Source: Mesotaenium endlicherianum
Lineage: Eukaryota > Streptophyta > Zygnematophyceae > Zygnematales > Mesotaeniaceae
Direction of reading: 5' to 3'
Assembly: GCA_009602735.1 (NCBI GenBank)
Contig: WELA01013856.1
Location: forward strand, 443,308-507,307
Length of the DNA stretch: 64,000 bases
Position 1 is the stretch's first letter; each line of letters begins with the position of its first letter. Below the pieces are notes generated by a model. That model was not told where the DNA came from and made no database searches. It was given only the letters and a program-made list of their open reading frames with translations. The position numbers and the translations under genes were made by a program. Positions 35,042 through 46,401 of the stretch are shown here, in pieces.

Positions 35042-38000
35042 TTATGGAGGGACTCCAGCGGCCCGAAGGTGGAACCGTGTCAACGCCCCTTTGGCATTGG
35101 TCAAGTGGTCCTTAAACTCCCAAGTGTCCCCAGAGGCATCGTAACCCTTCCATCGAATGAGGTATTTCATGACATATTTAGACGATCGACGGACCGAGCG
35201 AGCGTCTAAAATCTCATCGACCTCATATTCCTCAGGGTCGCCGTCCCGGACAGCGGGGACCGGTCCCGGTTGGACAGGGAACCGACCTGTGAACAGTGTA
35301 TCACCTTTGATGTACGGTTCCAGGAAGGAGACATTAAAGACCGGGTGCCCCTTGTATTCAGCTGACATGTTCAGTTTGTAAGCATTCTGACCGACACGAC
35401 GGACCACCGAATATGGACCGACCCAGACAGGGCCAAGCTTTTTCTTGACCACACCAGGGAGGTACAGGTGCTGAGAATGCAGTTTGACTAAATCCCCCTT
35501 GGAAAATGTCAGTTCCCGACGGTGTTGATTAGCGTATTTTTGTTGGTTTTCTTGGGCCGTGTGCAAGTTTCGTTGGACTTCTGACAGGGTGTCAGCAAAC
35601 TCCTGAGTTAACTGGAGGGAGACCGGGTTGTCAATCCCTTCAGGGTGAGTTAAAGATTCCCCTAGCACATCTAGAGGAGACTTAGGGACTCTACCCAGGC
35701 TGAGTTCAAAAGGAGTTTTGCCCGTTGACGCGTGCACCGCACTGTTGACCGCAAACTGAATTTGAGGCAACAGGTCATCCCAATTATCTTGTTTTTGGTT
35801 AATATATGCTCTCAGCACTTCTTGCAGAACTCGGTTAGTTCTTTCAGTCTGCCCATCAGTCTGGGGGTGGTTTGCTGTGCTGAGCAGCTGTTTGACTCCC
35901 ATTAACCCCATTAAAGCTCTCCAGAACTTAGAGGTGAATTTTGAGTCTCTGTCTGAGATGATATTAGAAGGGAGCCCATGTTGGCATACTACATGGTTGT
36001 AAAACTGTCTCGCTGTTTCGAGTGCAGTCACTTTGACAGTTGTGGGGATAAAAATGACCATTTTTGTCAGTTTATCCACGACTACCAGTATTGAATCATG
36101 CCCGTTGGCAGTTCTTGGTAGTGAGACCACCCAGTCCATGGATATAGTTTCCCAGCGTCCCGCTGGGATGGGCAGCGGTTGCAAGAGACCTCCGGGTGGT
36201 GTGTGCCGAGACTTATTTCTCTGACACTGGTCACAGGACTTGACATATTTCAAGACCTCCCGGGGTAACCCCTCCCAATGATAATGTTTTGCCAGTTTGC
36301 CAACAGTTTTGGCCTGCCCCAAATGTCCACCCTGGAGACTGTCATGAGCTTGACTCAGTAAGAGAGACCTTATTTCCAAGTTATTAGGAATGACCAGCTT
36401 CAGCCTGCCTGAAGTGGTTTCAGTCACCCAGACCCCTCCCTTGAGCTTATGCCCGAGTGTGGTAGCACGACACATACCAGTAGTGGGGCTGGGCTCAAAT
36501 GTTGGGTCAAAAAGGTAGGCTTTCCTAAGTTGTTCAAGGAAGGACTTTTTCACCTTTAGTGAAGTGAGTGCACACAGGACTTTATCTACAGCATGCTGAC
36601 TAAAGTTCCGTTCTTGCAAGTCAGGTCTTCTAGAGAGTGCATCAGCAGGATTCAACTTCCCTGGTTTGTAGTCGATCTGGACTTGGAACTGCTCCAGCAT
36701 CTGGCTCCAGCGGTTCTCCCTCCTCGACAGCTTGGACTTCTTCTGAAAGTGGGTCAGAGCTAGATGATCTGTAATCACCTTAAAAGCTTTACCATGTAAG
36801 TATGCTCTCCACTGTTTGAGTACATGAATGATAGCTAGCAGCTCTTTATCATGCACTGAGTAATTAATCTCCGCTGGATTAAATTTCATAGACTCATACA
36901 ACACAGGATGCCACTCCTGCCGTACCTTACCATCCTTTGTGGTTTTGTCAGCAGGCTGCAACAAAATAGCACCCATGGCAAAATCAGAGGCATCAGTAAC
37001 CACCTGCACCGGTTTGCTGGGGTCATACACGGCTAGCACTGGGGCAGAACAAAGGGCATCTTTAAGGGTCTGGAAGGCAGCCTGCTGTTTTTCCCCCCAC
37101 ACATACCCGAGGTCTTTCTTAGTAAGGTCAGTCAGTATACTGGCCTTTGTGGAATAATTCTCAATAAATCTCCTATAGTAGTTAGCCAACCCGAGTAAGG
37201 ATCTAACTTCAGAGACAGACTGTGGTACTGGTCAGTCCCTTATGGTCTGGACTTTCTTAGGATCCACACTGATGCCCTCTTTACTGACAACGTGGCCTAA
37301 GAATTCAATACTTTCCTTAAAGAAATCACACTTGCTCATTTTAGCATGTAAGTGATTCGTTCTTAGAGTGTCCAGGACTGTCTCTAAGTGTTCAGCGTGC
37401 TAAGCTTCATCTTCAGAGAAAATTAAAATATCATCCAGGAAAACTTGCACAAACTTATCCAAATAAGGTTTGAAAATGTCATTCATAGCACCCATGAAGG
37501 TAGCGGGAGCATTAGTCAGTCCAAATGGCATCACGTTGAACTCATAGTGTCCATAACGTGTTCGGAAGGCAGTCTTGTGTTTATCCCTCTCAGCAATTCT
37601 GATTTGATGATGACCACTCTTAAGATCTATCTTACTGAACACCTTAGAACCAGACAGGGTATCACCCTGGATAAAGCATACTTGTTCTTTACTGTAATTC
37701 TGTTCAGGGCTCTGTAATCCACACACATCCGCATACTGCCATCCTTTTTCTTAACAAATAGGATAGGTGCGCCGTACGGTGATTTACTGGGAGAAATGTA
37801 ATCATTTTCCTCCAGCTCTGCAATCTGTGTTTTCAACTCCTCACTCTCCAAATAAGACAAGCCATACGTGCGTTGCCAGGGTGGCTGGCTACCAGGTAAT
37901 AGATCAATCCTATGATCTACTTCCCTTTTAGGGGGTAGTCCTGGAGGCATGTTAAACACATCAGTGTACTGAGCAACAATTTTTGCAGCAGTAGGGTGCT

Positions 38001-38838
38001 CCGGAGGGCTTACCTTTTTCTCAACCACTTCTTCAGGTTGAGGAGGTACCTCTCTTAGCAGCAGACAGAACATTCTGTCTTCCTTCTGGTTCCAGCTTTT
38101 GACGAACTCCATTGCATTCAGCAACTTGCATCCTTCTGGAAGCCTCTTCTTTTCCTTCATTTGCCATCCACACAGGACAAGAGGAAGAGCACTGGTGGGT
38201 GCCAAGTCAGTCTGCCCATCACTGGCTCCTCTCACTTTAACTGTACCTCTGCTCCAACACACTTCAGCTTGATGTCTATTAAGCCAGGACCTGCCTAGCA
38301 CGAGATCATAAAAGCCAGTGTTGAGTACCTCAAATGTAAGCGTTTCAGTTAGAACTGCAATGCCAGAACCTAACTGGACCTCAATAGGCTTGGTTATAAC
38401 TCCTCCCGGGATACTTGAGGCATCTCCAAGGAATATTTTTCTATTCCCTTGGGTGACAGTAGGCAGCCTTAGCCGCTTAACTAAGTCCTTGTGAATAAAA
38501 GTATGTGACGCCCCTCCGTCAACAAATGCCCTCACCTTCCTACCTGCAATCATGCAATGCAGTAGGATAGGGGGGACTGTCTTTTCCTGACTTTCGCATT
38601 GTTCTCCTGACGTAGCAAAGAAATGTTGGACATCAGGTGGAACAAGAGCATCCAGAGTGTGCACTCTCTGGACGTCTATATTACTGATGGTCTCCTTTAT
38701 CTGTTTGTCAGGCATGCATAGTGAATCCAGTTCAGCAGGACCCATAATACCTGCTACGAGGGCAGCTAGTGACGACTCACTATCTCTAGCATCCTCACAG
38801 TCAGTAGACTGGATTACTGACTGTTGCTGTCTTTTAAA
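35042..38838 (-). pseudogene. pol: Chromovirus pol (protease-RT-RNase H-integrase-chromodomain), inactivated
   Basis: Read in the -1 frame relative to gag. Protease: [14 protein letters not shown] near 38525-38485, with DGG where DSG/DTG is usual. Reverse transcriptase: [44 protein letters not shown] and catalytic FLDD at about 37441-37430. RNase [17 protein letters not shown]. Integrase: zinc-binding H...H...CDQC, then [20 protein letters not shown] and [15 protein letters not shown] carrying the D,D,E residues. Chromodomain: about 35233-35065 ([17 protein letters not shown]). Defects: a frame change in RT near 37660-37690, where about three residues are also missing relative to relatives; TAG at 37402-37400; TGA at 37235-37233 in a position normally tryptophan. 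All catalytic blocks are otherwise readable, so decay is recent. Confidence 0.93.
38797..38838 (-). promoter_or_regulatory. -1 programmed ribosomal frameshift signal at the gag-pol junction
   Basis: In the gag frame the codons read CCT TTA AAA, giving the slippery heptamer T TTA AAA (38838-38832). A 7-base spacer (38831-38825) is followed by a perfect 10-bp stem (38824-38815 pairing with 38806-38797) with an 8-base loop. Slipping back one base gives TTT AAA AGA, which is open into pol through to the protease; gag itself ends at TAA 38816-38814. Heptamer, spacer length and stem all fit the known -1 frameshift rules. Confidence 0.85.
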
Positions 38839-40292
38839 GGCTGGTCTTTTCTCTCGACCTTAGGCAGGTGCTTGACCGGACACTGTTCTCTGTAGTGGCC
38901 TTTCTGCTGACAATGGTAGCAAGTAGATTTTGCTGAGGCTGGTCTCGGCTTAGTCCTACCACCACCCCTTCCATAGCCACCTCGAGAGGGACCACCTCTA
39001 CCTCTAGACTGAATAGCATTGTACTCATACTCATATTCATCACCCTGATTATCCTCAGCCTGGTCTCCTTCAACTGCATTGTAGGAACCGTGGGGCTTTT
39101 TGACAATCTTAGACACCAAAGCGTTACTCTGGCGCTTGTGATTGAACTGCTGCTGATCCCAGGCGTCAGCATCCTGGATCAAGTCAGCCAGTTTCTCATA
39201 CTTTTTCTCAGCAAAATGACCAGAGACCTCGGATTTCAAGCCATACCTGAAGTATGCTATCCTATACCGTTCTGGCAAATCAGGCTGCTTCATCATGTTC
39301 TCTTGGAACTTTTGAGCAAACTCAGCAACTGAAGTGGTCTGCTTCAGTGTCAGGGAGATCATCGCATAGATAGCTTTCTCCTGCTGGTTGATGACATCAA
39401 ACTTCTCATGCAACTTCTCGACAAACTCTACCCACGTAGGGTCACCGAGTTGCCGAGCCTTACGCTCTTCCTTCCAGTAAAGCCACCAGTCTGCGGCACT
39501 GCCTTTCAGTAGCGCACCGGTGTGCCTGACCTTCTCGTAATCTTGCAGTTCTGGGTAGTTCTCCAGCCACTGCTCAACATCCGCGAGAAACTTGATCAGG
39601 TAATATTTTCTGTTTCCCTCAGGATCATAGTCCTGGGGAGGTTTCGGCTTGGGCTTACTAGGCCCTCGGCCACCACCACTAGTGGTGTGAGACCCCAGTT
39701 GGTCTCTGTCCCGGAGTAGGGACATTATGATTCTTTTGTCCTCCTGCTGGGACTGATACATGGTCGCCATTTGCGACTGCATCTGAACGAACAATGCTCC
39801 CAAGTCTACATTTTGGGGTGGTAGATTAGCAAATGCAGCAGCAGCATTGGCATCTACTCGCTGAGTAGTGTCCTCAACAATCCCTCTCGCTCCTGCAGCA
39901 GCAATTCCTGCCGCATTCAGCCGGTCACGTATTTGACCTAGGGGTACATTGAGTTGTACGGCAGGAGGTGGGTTCAGAACATTGGCCCTTGATGCCATAA
40001 GTTCTTCAACAGTGCGCTCGTCAGCTGGCTGTCCTTCCCTCCTTTGTATATCTTCAGCGGCCTTTGCTACTTGTTCAGCTTCTAGTCTGGCTATCTCCTC
40101 CTCAGCTTGCTGAGCTGCGACTGAGGCAATAGCAGCTGCCTCATCTGCAGCCTCCCTAGCTGCAGTATCCGCTACTGCTTCCGAATAGGTACGGTTTCCC
40201 GCTACATGGCTTTCCGCCTGGTTTTCGACATTCTCGTTATCCTGGTTCTCCATGTCTCGGGAGTTGCTAGTTTGAGACCTTGTCCTTACCAT
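38814..40292 (-). CDS. gag: Chromovirus Gag (capsid plus zinc knuckle)
   Basis: Intact 492-residue structural protein that would form the particle and bind RNA. It starts [16 protein letters not shown]. Residues about 35-110 are Ala/Glu-rich and probably coiled coil. The capsid-like core (about 225-400) contains [51 protein letters not shown] and [13 protein letters not shown], the usual retrotransposon-gag landmarks. An Arg/Gly-rich stretch precedes one CCHC zinc knuckle [14 protein letters not shown] (458-471). The frame ends inside the frameshift stem, consistent with Gag-Pol being made by -1 slippage. ATG is 35 bases inside the 5' LTR. Confidence 0.93.
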   Translation of the reverse strand: MVRTRSQTSNSRDMENQDNENVENQAESHVAGNRTYSEAVADTAAREAADEAAAIASVAAQQAEEEIARLEAEQVAKAAEDIQRREGQPADERTVEELMASRANVLNPPPAVQLNVPLGQIRDRLNAAGIAAAGARGIVEDTTQRVDANAAAAFANLPPQNVDLGALFVQMQSQMATMYQSQQEDKRIIMSLLRDRDQLGSHTTSGGGRGPSKPKPKPPQDYDPEGNRKYYLIKFLADVEQWLENYPELQDYEKVRHTGALLKGSAADWWLYWKEERKARQLGDPTWVEFVEKLHEKFDVINQQEKAIYAMISLTLKQTTSVAEFAQKFQENMMKQPDLPERYRIAYFRYGLKSEVSGHFAEKKYEKLADLIQDADAWDQQQFNHKRQSNALVSKIVKKPHGSYNAVEGDQAEDNQGDEYEYEYNAIQSRGRGGPSRGGYGRGGGRTKPRPASAKSTCYHCQQKGHYREQCPVKHLPKVERKDQPLKDSNSQ

Positions 40293-40311
40293 ACAAAGAA
40301 GACTGTGATAA

Positions 40312-40325
40312 CTGCTCCGATACCA
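40312..40325 (-). other. Primer-binding site (initiator tRNA-Met type)
   Basis: On the minus strand, TGGTATCGGAGCAG starts one base after the 5' LTR end. It matches the common TGGTATCAGAGC site for initiator tRNA-Met with one difference (G for A at position 8). Confidence 0.8.
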
Positions 40326-40326
40326 C

Positions 40327-41047
40327 TGAAATGAATCGACTTACCAAATAGGCGATTAACAATTAATAAAGATCTTTATATCAGCAAGTAATCTTGATGG
40401 TAATTTCCGTTAACTGGTTAAACGGCAAAGGACAATACACTAGCAGTGAATAATACTCGTAAGTCAAATGCGAGTAAACTAGCATCAATAATGCAAATCA
40501 GTAAACTCATACATAAGCAAGGTTAGAAGACAGTGCGTATCAATGGCTTCTCGCCTTGGATTCAGATCTCTCTCAGTAAGCTGTACAAGAGAGTTGGCCT
40601 CGTTTCCGAATGCCGAACTCGAGAGCAATGCCTAGCATATGTACATGGAATGAGTTTACTGTTCAACGGTCAGTGCGATGGCACCGCCTACCCGGGAGTT
40701 AACCACGTTGGTAGGACCTCGGTTAACCAAATCCACCGCCATCTCCCATCATCCCGAATAGCCATCCATCATAGGGATGTCATCTGGCTATTCATCTAGC
40801 ATATCGCACTTAGATGCATATCAAGGCAGTTCGCTGCTACCGAGTACGGAAGTCAGCTTGCTGTCAAAGAATGTGTCAGCAAGTTGACTTATATGGACTT
40901 TCAGCCTGCTGCTTTCGACTGAGTCATTAAACTGATAATTATGTAAAGTCCAGCAGACTGACTATTAACTAAAGTTCAGCAGGCTGAACTTAATTAACTA
41001 TTATATTTAAATGAATATTATATCCACTAATATACTGATTCATTACA
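40327..41047 (-). repeat. 5' LTR of the chromovirus (721 bp)
   Basis: Same length and ends as 32264-32984. Differences are clustered in the first 150 bases and around 40855-40920. An 88-codon frame present in both LTRs is not a gene. Confidence 0.95.
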
Positions 41048-41052
41048 GAAAG
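41048..41052. repeat. Target-site duplication, right copy (GAAAG)
   Basis: GAAAG immediately after the LTR end CATTACA; identical to 32259-32263. Confidence 0.9.
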
Positions 41053-43230
41053 CCAAGTTGGCCGCTTGCTCTATCACTAGGAAGGACACTGCAAACTGTG
41101 CATACTGTTGATGTAGACATTACTACATTGACAAATGACCTTACGGAGGCATTAAAACAACTAGAAATTGACTAGACAAATGCCGCACAGTAAGACAATG
41201 CTACTGAATGTGTCAAGGAATTGCAGAATGTTCGTGCAGACTTGTCAAATAGAGTGCTGCATGTTTAAGTTTGGCACGCAAATAAGTTGCATGAGCTTCT
41301 GCTGGTGGTGGGAGTGTCATTAATGAAGTCAGTTGGTTGGTTATAAGCTTCATATGGAAGTTGGGGATGACCGACTTTATCCTAATCACAGTTTGCGCTG
41401 TTACTTAAGCTGCTTGAAGCACGCTTTCTTAAGTACCACAATATTGGAGTGCACTCATATGTGCATTTTGTTTGTTGAAAGAACGAATCAGTGATGGAAG
41501 TAAAGTCTAGATTAGAAGATCTTGCTCAAAAGGCAAGAATCTACAAGCCCAGGATAGTGGTTGACAAGTTCCTGTTGTGCTTGGATAAGGATACAAATCG
41601 AGAAGTCAAGGCCACATCTGTCGACAAAGCGGGGAATTGACTGGTCCATTGACGAGGATGTTGAGATAGCACGCAATGTCAAAGAAGGTAAAGTCTGGTA
41701 CAAAGAAGCTTCTAGAACACTTATAAGAAAAGGAAGGAATCCTTTCAAACCAAAAAAGGCCACCAACACTTAATTTTTAATTTAAGAAATCGAGTGGGCC
41801 TTTTAATGAGTTTGCCAAACAAACCAATATTGCCAACAGCGAAGAAGGCTGTAGAAGGCTGTTGAAATTGTGGAAAGCAAGGACATCAGAAGAGAGATTC
41901 TCCACCAAAAGGGTCACACAGAAGATGAGTGGTGGTCAAAGAACCCACATTTGAAGCCTACATAGGCTAACATTGCCACGCGAGAGGCAAATAAAGGTAA
42001 AAAGAATGAATAAAACTTTGATTGTTGTAAGAGTAACCGGAAGTATGAGGCTATGAGTGCATAACTTGTTTGGCAAAATTCAATTTGCAAAATTGGGTGC
42101 GCCAAGAGTGTATTATAATGTTGATTTTGCAGAGAAAACCGTATGCAAAGGCGCAAGGGCAACCAGCCACCCAGAGGGTAATTGCTGCACTTCCCAACGA
42201 GCGAGCAGATCATGATTGTTGGGTTCCACAAAACATTGGAAAGCTTCCAGAAACCTTTTGAATCACCTTGGATGAGGATGAGATTGCTCAGATAGGCCAA
42301 AACAAGCCTGGTACACGCAAGTCCTTCAATCTTTCGCAAGAAAAGCTCAAAGCACCAGTGGAGAATCGGATGCAACACATGCCTTTATTTTCACTAGCTG
42401 ACTTTGGCTTCACTTTTCCTATAACAATTGATGAAGCTGAGAAAGAGTTGGAGGTAGCTTGAGGAAAGAGTGAACAGCGTATCGCTACCCACCAATTCCA
42501 ACAGTGTCAAAGTATAGAACAAGGAGGGGTCTCTAAAGTTCAACACACTATGTTGCTAGACGGTCATTCTGGGCAGAGAAGGATTTGAAATAAAAGACCT
42601 TTTCAATTAAGAATTGTATCAGGACAAGTCACAAAATCTTGCGATATCACGTGTAAACTCAGGGAGACCTGAGGAAGCTACGATGATAGTAGAGTGTCAC
42701 AATGGAGGAGATTTACGATATTCTCTCGTGGATTCAAGCTTTGAATCCCCTGGGCATGGTTATCGACCTAAAAAGGCAAAAGGTGACCTAACAACAAATT
42801 GATGTACAAGCAGCGAGAGAAATTCCGATGAAGATGGTCTGTTGTAGCGAGACGGTTCATCAAGGGCTGGGTGAGGGAATCAGCTTAGGCAAGGTACGTG
42901 CAAGAAACGTTGCAAAACGAGCACGACAGTCCATTTGAATATGCACAGGCCTCCGATATTGAACCTCAGAAGGGCTGCTCAACTGGAAGCGGCACACAGT
43001 TTATATTTCAGCCCAAAAGAGTTGTTGCCAGTGCCATACCAAGTAACATTGGCATTATACTCGGTGGTGCCAGGAGTGGCACCACTAATAATTGGCACCA
43101 ATCAAAAGGGCAACCTGCCTTGAGCAAGAGTGGTTATGTTGGAACTCTTCGCTGGATTATGTGTTGGAAAAATTGCAATGATCAACATGGACAACGACGA
43201 CACAGCATATCGTGCATTTAATACGGTTAT
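41053..43230 (+). pseudogene. Degraded retroelement remains, right part (gag-like with broken zinc knuckle)
   Basis: Several + frames with scattered stops and frame changes read like one decayed protein: LTNDLTEALKQLEID, VKELQNVRADLSNRVLHV, LEDLAQKARIYKPRIVV and SIDEDVEIARNVKEGKVW. Near 41855-41915, C-stop-NCGKQGHQKRDS resembles a CCHC zinc knuckle with an internal nonsense codon and a missing last Cys. Later pieces (about 42120-42460, 42610-42800, 42900-43200) have protein-like composition but no recognised motif. The left part of the same element is at 31886-32263. Identity as an old gag is inferred. Confidence 0.45.
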
Positions 43231-43239
43231 GAGTGAGAT

Positions 43240-46200
43240 GTGTTAGATGCTCAATATCCATGATTTGGTACCCCTAGAGGTGGGAATTACCCAACTCTGC
43301 GACGGAGACATTACACGTCTACGAGCGCCAGGTGGCGGCTCTGTGTACGCCTGCACGCTTGCTTGGGCTCTACCGCCGCGGAGGCTGGGCGCTGACCAAC
43401 TGTCGCAATTCACGGGGAAGAGGGTGCCAGGATGCTTCTGCTCTTCTTCCCTGACCCGCCCGGCTCCTCCCGTACAACTGTACCCTACCTTATGCTCCAC
43501 CCCAATCTTACGACCCTATGCTGCTGGCTGCATCTGTTTCATGCTCTGGGGATGTGTGAGGGCTAGCAGCTGGGAACGTGTGAGACCGGGATACGAGGCG
43601 CAGGTCCTGCCCCGCCGCAGCGTGACACGACTTGTGGTCCCTCCCCCTCCCAGTGGGAGGGTGGCAAGTTAGATTTAAGGTGCTTAGAGGCCCTGTGAAG
43701 GCAGGCAGCTTTCGATTGGAAGAAGTGACGGTTCATGGGGTGGTTGGGGAATGGGGTTGCTGCCAGGGCTGAGCCTGAGGACGGGGGGGCGTGTCCGTGC
43801 AGGTATGGCAGTCGGTTGCCGCCCTCTGCCCGTCAGCAGAAGGCACGCACTTATGCAGGAAAGGGTTAGGCACCACCTCAAGATGGGATTACAAAGCAGG
43901 TGGGCTGATGAAGGAGGGCGCGCGCTCCGTGTGGGTGGGTGGGTGGGTGGGAAGAGGTTGCGATGTGCGACTTCGCAGTCAACCAGGGCATGCCAGGTGG
44001 CAGTGGGGGAGGGCGAGCAGCAACATAAGATGTTGCGGCAGGCTGACCATAAGTAGCCCGAGGAGGCGAGTAAAGATGCTGCCACCTGGCAAGATGTGAA
44101 AGGGGAACTTGTGCTACGCTTGGTCTGATTGTCTGTCTGCCGACTGCAGGGGGCTGGGCAAGAGACCGCAAGTGGCTGCTGCTCCTTCTCCATCTCCAGC
44201 CTCGTTGCTTCCCTTGGGGGTCATACCCAGGGTTGTGGCAGGAAAAGCACAGGGATCGTAGGCCTCCCGTGTCGGTCTGTGTGGCAAACAAGTGGGAAGG
44301 AGCAGGGCGGGCTGGGTGGACAGGTGCCACGCGCGTGGAAGGTGCAGTGCAGGTTAGGTTTGTAAGGGGGATGTGATTAGTGTCTTGCACTGCAATGCAC
44401 TGGTCTCAGCCAAACAGGTGTGCTGCTCTAGTGGTCATCGCCCCCCCGTTCCCACTGTCTCACCCTGTGGCCTGTCAGGGAGTTAGTCTGCCAGCCGCAT
44501 TCCTTTGGCTGCTTCCCACCCGTGCCCTCCTGCAGCAGCTGCTGTCAATCTGCATCTGCCTCAGCCTTCGCCTCCATTAGGCCCTTCTGTGCCCTGCTGC
44601 AGCACGTATACCCAAGGGGGCTTGGCAGGTTCGACATCTGGCAGGGTGTAGGGCAGCTTGCTTGCCTTGCTTGCGGGGGGGGGTTGGCACTCGCGCTGAG
44701 CAGTTGCCGTGCTTTACTTTGTCACATACACGTGTGCAGGGGGCTGGGGGGTGAGAGGCAAACACCTGCTGTTTGCAGTCAACGGAGTCAACCAAACACC
44801 CTGTGGTCAATTGCTCTGTATGCCCCCCCCTCCCCTTCCTTCCCCCCTCTCCTTCCTTCCCCCCTCTGACCTCTCTTTCAAGTAGGTTGCAAAAGGCACC
44901 CAGCATGCCTGTGCCGGTACCAGGGCTTGGGCTTCTGTTGTTTGGGGGAGAGGGGAGGTGTGCGGGGGCGTTGGGTGCTACTATGCCACTGTGACGCTGT
45001 CTCAGTGGGGTGGAGCAGGTGCTGGCTGAAGCAGTGCAGCGCATGTTTGCAGGGCGGTAACAAATTGCGTCGTGATTCTTATCCATACAGACCAATCTAG
45101 GGTACACATACGTGTGTGCAATCACGTCTCCCACCGCAGCCATGTAGCGGAACCTCGCGGCCCTCCCTCCCTTCCCCCCTTCCCTCCCTCACTCTTTCTT
45201 CCTCTTCCTCACGTGCTTTTAAGAATACGTCCTCTGGGGTGCATCAGAGGGAGCAGCTGCTGAGTCAGCATGGAGGGCCGTTGCTCTCCACAGTGCCGCA
45301 CAGTCCGTTGGTCACTCGGCGGTCAATGGCCATGCAAGGCATGGGGGCTCAGGCCGACAGAAATGCGGCACAGCCTACGCAGCTGGCCAACTGAGCACGG
45401 CGAGGCGCGAGAGGACAGAGCACAGGGGGATGAGGGTGTGATAGCTCTGAGAGTTCCGACATCAAGAGAATGCGCAAGAGTGAGTTGTCAACGTTTCATG
45501 TCCAGGAGGCCTCAGGAGTCACGCTCCTACGGCCCCATGCGACGACTAGGCATTAACAGACAGGCACAAACATATCTAAGTGCCCTGTGAAGTGCACTAT
45601 GTACTTCTACAAGACTCGGTTCTGTTAGAGATTTTGATTTGAGGAAAATATTGGAATTCTCAAGCCAACCTGGTGCCGTTTCTCTGACCCTTAGGCGTCA
45701 CAAGTGGATTTTGGCGAAAATACTCGGTGCTACAAAAATCATGGCTGATTTATTCATCTGTGCACTATTTATGAAATGTATACTGCTGAATAAAATCAGA
45801 TTGTTTCAGAAGCGAACTCACACCTTACACTTGCCTAAAATGTTAAGACAGCTCTGCATCAACATGAACCAATTTGGACGATCACACTTGGGCAAGTACT
45901 CTAACAAGATGAGCCAATGGACCAGTTACTTCAACAATAATCGTTTTCACATAGTTTCTGTTTCTGTTCTTCTTTGTCAAATACCACTAAAGAGTATGTA
46001 AAAAGCTGATGTGAAGTATTGAAGGAGTGCAGAAGCTTTCAGTTCAAGAGTAACTGGCATATACGGAAAAACATTTTCGTCGTCAATTATTTGCGCAGTA
46101 AAGGTGGGAAGAGAGCTGCATGTGCCTTAATTATCAGCCCATGCAATTTAGCGCGTGCTCGTCATATTTCGCGACTTAGCTTGAAGGGTCGGTGCCTAGC

Positions 46201-46390
46201 TCGGATGCACGTCAGTATCACTATATTGACAGAAGCACAATAACATCACGTAGTGACCATGCAGTGACAGCGTTCTAATGAGAGTTCTCTTCAGTCAGAA
46301 TTGGCACCAGCAATTACTTGAATTGTAGCGAAACGTTTTCTTGAGAGATTTTAAGTCACATTAATTCCCCACATGAATGCCTGTCCTGGA
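43240..46390. other. No gene recognised; GC-rich low-complexity sequence
   Basis: GC content rises again at 43240. Open frames exist on both strands (for example 43247-43672, 43684-44193, 44577-45143), but all are low-complexity or composition-driven and show no conserved motif or exon pattern. Polypyrimidine tracts at 44820-44880 and 45165-45215. Confidence 0.5.
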
Positions 46391-46401
46391 ATATCATCCT
46401 C

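Larger units (their letters stand above)
32264..41047 (-). mobile_element. Full-length Ty3/gypsy chromovirus with an extra 3' open reading frame (8784 bp)
   Basis: Order on the minus strand: 5' LTR (41047-40327), primer-binding site, gag, -1 frameshift signal, pol (protease, reverse transcriptase, RNase H, integrase, chromodomain), hairpin and PPT-like motif, extra frame ORF3, second hairpin and polypurine tract, 3' LTR (32984-32264). The integrase-after-RNase-H order and C-terminal chromodomain place it among chromoviruses. Flanking GAAAG duplications show one intact insertion. By hand alignment the LTRs differ at about 18 positions plus two one-base indels (about 2.5%), so it is not brand new. 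gag and ORF3 are open; pol has a frameshift and two nonsense codons, so this copy cannot now make its own enzymes. Confidence 0.95.

Noticed and set aside
43684-45143. Several 100-190 codon frames on both strands
   Set aside because: Low-complexity, mutually overlapping, no exon phase pattern and no family resemblance.
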